Shown: positions 61,208 to 64,000 of the stretch, one piece after another
Layout of the letters: every line of letters begins with the position of its first letter
Position numbering within the stretch: the stretch's first letter is position 1
Origin: an uncultured Bacteroidia bacterium
GTDB taxonomy: Bacteria > Bacteroidota > Bacteroidia > Bacteroidales > UBA932
Direction of reading: 5' to 3'
Length of the DNA stretch: 64,000 bases
Assembly (NCBI GenBank): GCA_902789395.1
Contig: CADANY010000010.1
Coordinates: forward strand, 109,644 to 173,643
Position numbers and translations under genes: made by a program
The notes under the pieces: model-generated
What the model was told of the DNA's origin: nothing
The model's input: the letters and a program-made list of their open reading frames with translations, nothing else
Databases searched by the model: none

Positions 61208-62185
61208 TTAAGCCTCATATCGGTCCAGGGCCTGGGACATCAGTTCCCGGCCCTTTTCGATAATCTCCCCGGCATGGGCATATGCGACTACTCCCTGATA
61301 GGAATCATACGGTAGACTGACCAGGATGTCGGGCGGGGTGAGAGCGATACTCTGGCGCGCCATGGCGCAGTTCATGATCCCAAAACTCCGGTCCAGGATC
61401 GTCGCTGCGTTGTCGTCGGCTCCTGACGGAATCCGCATGTCCCGCCCTTCCGACTCCAGCTGCCGATCCTCACGCATCGTCTCGATCCCGGTCATGAACA
61501 GTTCTCTCACCTTTCGGAGAGAATCTGTCCCGGGTGCAGAGAGTGTCTCTCTGAGAACATGCTGCGCTTCCTCCTTCAGCACTGCTCCCTTGTTATCGAT
61601 TTCTATCCGCGATTGCAGATAGGACCGGATCCCTGACGCATCGATCTCGTTCACGTTGAAGCCGACAAGGATGTCCCCTTCCGTCCGGACAGCGCGGTTG
61701 AGCGGGAATGTATTGCAGATACCGCCGTCCACAAGTGTGTGCGTGCCCATATGCACCGGCATGAACATAGACGGGATCGAAATGCTCGCCCGCACGGCGT
61801 CGAACAGCGGGCCCTCACGGAAAAGGACCTCTTCTCCGGTATACAGGTCCGTCGCGACGGCCGTGAAGGGAATGGAAAGGTTCTCGATATTGACCTCCGG
61901 AACCCTCTTCCTGATTTCCTGCATCAGCCGCTCCCCTTTCACGAGAGCCGCGCGACTGAACGCAGGATCCATCAGCACCATTACCTGCGCAGGAGTCAGA
62001 CCCGTGATCCACTCCTTGAACGCATACATCCCCCCGGCAGCGTAGATGCCCCCAACGAGGGCACCGGCAGAAGTCCCGGTAACGGAAGAAATAACATATC
62101 CCCTCCGCAGGAGCTCCTCAATAGCCCCTATATAAGCGAAACCCCTCGGGCCTCCGCTGGAAAGCACCAAAGAAACCTTCTTCAT
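61208..62185 (-). CDS. Patatin-like phospholipase
   Basis: This encodes 325 residues. The patatin motifs are complete: SSGGPRGFAY (oxyanion), GTSAGALVGG (nucleophile Ser39) and LVDGGICN (catalytic Asp). No signal peptide is visible, so it acts in the cytoplasm or at the inner membrane. It would hydrolyse acyl lipids. It lies downstream of the YbjQ gene on the same strand. Confidence 0.9.
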   Translation of the reverse strand: MKKVSLVLSSGGPRGFAYIGAIEELLRRGYVISSVTGTSAGALVGGIYAAGGMYAFKEWITGLTPAQVMVLMDPAFSRAALVKGERLMQEIRKRVPEVNIENLSIPFTAVATDLYTGEEVLFREGPLFDAVRASISIPSMFMPVHMGTHTLVDGGICNTFPLNRAVRTEGDILVGFNVNEIDASGIRSYLQSRIEIDNKGAVLKEEAQHVLRETLSAPGTDSLRKVRELFMTGIETMREDRQLESEGRDMRIPSGADDNAATILDRSFGIMNCAMARQSIALTPPDILVSLPYDSYQGVVAYAHAGEIIEKGRELMSQALDRYEA

Positions 62186-62237
62186 TTTGCAATCATCAAC
62201 AAGTTTGCACCGAACGCCGATACGGCAACGGCTATGG

Positions 62238-62558
62238 CTAGGCTAGTCTCACGGCGGTTCCGGAAGCTGTCACCATCAGCATGCCTCCGTTTTCGCCAAG
62301 GACCTCGTAATCGATGTCGATACCGACGATGGCATCTGCCCCCAACTGGGCGGCACGGCCTGCCATCTCGTCCATCGCCTGCGCACGGGCCTTGATCAGT
62401 TCATTCTCGTAAGAACCGGATCGTCCGCCGATAATGTTGCGGATGCTCGCCTTGAAATCACGGATGAAATTCACGCCGGAGATAACTTCCCCGAAAACGA
62501 TCCCTTTGTACTCAGCGATAGTACGTCCTTCAATGGTCGGTGTTGTCGAAAGAATCAT
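62238..62558 (-). CDS. YbjQ/UPF0145-family protein
   Basis: This encodes 106 residues. The YbjQ domain is complete ([51 protein letters not shown]), ending with the [12 protein letters not shown] strand set. The function is unknown; the fold is a pentameric beta-structure. The start at 62558 is preferred to 62582 because it begins MILSTT. A TATCTTTG box (62580-62587, minus) is 21 nt upstream. Confidence 0.9.
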   Translation of the reverse strand: MILSTTPTIEGRTIAEYKGIVFGEVISGVNFIRDFKASIRNIIGGRSGSYENELIKARAQAMDEMAGRAAQLGADAIVGIDIDYEVLGENGGMLMVTASGTAVRLA

Positions 62559-62710
62559 GGTCAAATGAGTTTTGATATGCAAAGATACTAATTTTAGTAA
62601 ACTATTTTAAGGACGGGATTATTTTAGGTGGAGACCAAGCAGCTGATTGCCAACGACTTGCGTTAAATATCCTCTATTCTATGTACCAATAAGTAGTTCT
62701 GCATCAAATA

Positions 62711-62743
62711 TGTTTACCAAAAAATGAGCCTGTTTACCAAAAA
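62711..62743 (+). repeat. Direct repeat TGTTTACCAAAAA
   Basis: Two copies of TGTTTACCAAAAA lie at 62711-62723 and 62731-62743, 20 bp apart, in the AT-rich gap before the esterase gene. The spacing is about two helical turns, as for a dimeric DNA-binding site. Confidence 0.5.
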
Positions 62744-62836
62744 TTTGAGTGCGGTTATTGCAGCCCCATATTAAACTTATCCTCCAAAACCATGTCGAAT
62801 AATAAACAGATGTCGGATATGTAATGATGATTGTTT

Positions 62837-63580
62837 ATGAAATACTTCTTATTATTACTTACCATACTGGTTTGCCCGTATAGCATTTCACGCTCACAGA
62901 CCACGCTGACAACATTCGAACGCAAGGAACTCAACATGGATGGGAGGGTCGTGAGATACCGCATGGCCACCATCAAAGGCGAGAGTTGTAATCCAGCCGC
63001 ACTGGTAATCTATCTGCATGGAGGAAGCGGCCGTGGCGAGGACAACCAGGCACAAATGAGAGGGCACGGCATCGGTGCAATATATCACTTCCTTGTATCT
63101 AACGATATCAATGCATTGATGATTGTCCCGCAATGCCCGTCTGAATGCTCATGGTCAGGCAATGAGGGTGCAGATGATATGCCCTTCACCCCCTTTGTCA
63201 AGAGGCTGATTGACCATTATACCACTCAAACAGGCATTGACACCACGCGAATTTATCTTCTCGGAGCTTCTATGGGTGGAGCCGGCGTATGGCATATGCT
63301 GAACGATTATCCAGGCACCTTTGCGGCGGCACTTGCTGCCTCAGGCGGTGCACGAGGCTGCGACAGAGACGCACTACTTGATACACCCGTTTATTCTACC
63401 TATGGGACGGAAGAGGGGGACAGAAAAATCAATGCGATGCTCTCCCTCACAGCATGGCTCAACGAGCATGGAGGAGAAGCCCGATTTGAGGCTCTAGAAG
63501 GTCTCCGCCACTCCCAAGCCACTCAGGCAGCCTTCACTGATAACCGTCTGCAATGGGTGTTCGCCCACAGGAAACAGTAG
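62837..63580 (+). CDS. Secreted alpha/beta-hydrolase esterase
   Basis: This encodes 247 residues from the ATG at 62837. A signal peptide is followed by the hydrolase fold, with the oxyanion-side LYLHGG pattern (VIYLHGGSGRGE), the nucleophile elbow LLGASMGGAGVWHML and a late His in LRHSQA. It resembles the PHB-depolymerase/feruloyl-esterase-like secreted enzymes. The start was chosen for the leader. The gene and its upstream region are visibly more AT-rich than neighbours, which may mean transfer. It lies between the rRNA-associated tRNAs and the YbjQ gene. Confidence 0.78.
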   Translation: MKYFLLLLTILVCPYSISRSQTTLTTFERKELNMDGRVVRYRMATIKGESCNPAALVIYLHGGSGRGEDNQAQMRGHGIGAIYHFLVSNDINALMIVPQCPSECSWSGNEGADDMPFTPFVKRLIDHYTTQTGIDTTRIYLLGASMGGAGVWHMLNDYPGTFAAALAASGGARGCDRDALLDTPVYSTYGTEEGDRKINAMLSLTAWLNEHGGEARFEALEGLRHSQATQAAFTDNRLQWVFAHRKQ

Positions 63581-63625
63581 TAAAAAGAGGCGGAAATCAC
63601 GCCTTTGTCACGCCCCTTTAAATAT

Positions 63626-63655
63626 AAAAAAGCACCTACATTTCTGTAAGTGCTT
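63626..63655 (-). terminator. Terminator directly after tRNA-Ala
   Basis: On the minus strand AAGCACTTACA and TGTAGGTGCTT pair over 11 bp (one G-U) around a 4-nt loop, followed by TTTTTATATT. It begins 12 nt after the tRNA-Ala end and would stop the rRNA transcript before any 23S gene. Confidence 0.8.
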
Positions 63656-63667
63656 GATTTTGAGTAG

Positions 63668-63740
63668 TGGAGGTAATCGGATTCGAACCGGTGACCCCCT
63701 GCTTGCAAAGCAGGTGCTCTACCAGCTGAGCTATACCCCC
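63668..63740 (-). tRNA. tRNA-Ala(TGC)
   Basis: The acceptor stem GGGGGTA/TACCTCC, D arm and T arm are all complete, with anticodon loop TTTGCAA (anticodon TGC). 73 nt, CCA not encoded. Confidence 0.95.
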
Positions 63741-63752
63741 TTGAAAAACAAA

Positions 63753-63774
63753 AGCCGGTCTGGTGGCCGGCTTT
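63753..63774 (-). other. Hairpin between the two rRNA-spacer tRNAs
   Basis: On the minus strand, AAAGCCGG and CCGGCTTT form an 8-bp stem, followed by TGTTTTTC. It resembles a weak terminator or processing signal between tRNA-Ile and tRNA-Ala. Confidence 0.45.
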
Positions 63775-63775
63775 G

Positions 63776-63849
63776 TAGGCCCTGGCAGAGTTGAACTGCC
63801 GACCTCTACATTATCAGTGTAGCGCTCTAACCAACTGAGCTAAGAGCCT
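63776..63849 (-). tRNA. tRNA-Ile(GAT)
   Basis: The acceptor stem AGGCTCT/AGGGCCT and T arm are complete; the anticodon loop is CTGATAA (anticodon GAT). 74 nt. It sits between 16S and tRNA-Ala, as in standard bacterial spacers. Confidence 0.95.
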
Positions 63850-63908
63850 GTATAATAATGAAAGACTAAACAATAAGAAGGGCGCTTTCAAGTTGATGGA
63901 AAGCTCCA

Positions 63909-64000
<92 letters not shown>

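Overview
The window is chromosomal DNA of a Bacteroidota bacterium, most likely a gut-type member of the Bacteroidales. Evidence for this: a SusC/SusD pair, a TonB-dependent receptor with a DUF4249 partner, repeated TAnnTTTG promoter boxes, S16 with a long charged C-terminal tail, a fused FeoA-FeoB, Ser-type sulfatases and a 16S 3' end reading GGAACACCTCCTTT. Base composition is moderately GC-rich and fairly even, except for a more AT-rich stretch after about 62.6 kb.

Layout. 0-2.5 kb: the 5' part of a histidine acid phosphatase, two adjacent decayed secreted-protein genes and an intact outer-membrane barrel. 2.5-12 kb: a small secreted protein, then an unusual SusCD locus (metallo-hydrolase lipoprotein, divergent LacI regulator, SusC, SusD, second metallo-hydrolase lipoprotein) with no glycoside hydrolase. 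12-19.7 kb: an OmpA protein, a TPR-LuxR membrane regulator, a GATase-like secreted protein, a thioredoxin-domain lipoprotein and a PspC-PadR-PspC operon. 19.8-25.1 kb: a GH9-deacetylase fusion with NhaC-type and organophosphate-type transporters. 25.1-36.7 kb: queH, a TonB receptor operon, feoAB, a hemerythrin-LuxR pair and rpsP-rimM. 36.9 kb: tRNA-Leu(GAG).

37-47 kb is the most distinctive region. It holds a 2391-residue two-module NRPS (C-A-T-C-A-T-R) followed by a fused sensor/PP2C phosphatase/anti-sigma-type kinase, with a divergent 4'-phosphopantetheinyl transferase. This is a self-sufficient locus predicted to release a dipeptide aldehyde, which could cyclise to a pyrazinone. The nearby regulator suggests stress-coupled control.

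47-49.2 kb is a four-gene ECF sigma operon ending in an outer-membrane protein. 49.3-58.7 kb is a run of eight co-directional genes for exported proteins: a phosphodiesterase, a phosphatase, a CE7 esterase, an unknown, a C1 peptidase, two sulfatases and an S1/P1 nuclease. It looks like a scavenging operon and ends at a terminator lying inside the 3' end of the convergent second phosphodiesterase gene. 59.9-63.6 kb carries small lipoproteins, a patatin, a YbjQ protein and an esterase.

The right edge holds tRNA-Ala, tRNA-Ile and the 3' end of 16S rRNA on the minus strand. A terminator, not a 23S gene, follows tRNA-Ala, so the rRNA operon appears split, unless the contig is misjoined. No CRISPR array, insertion sequence or prophage was seen.
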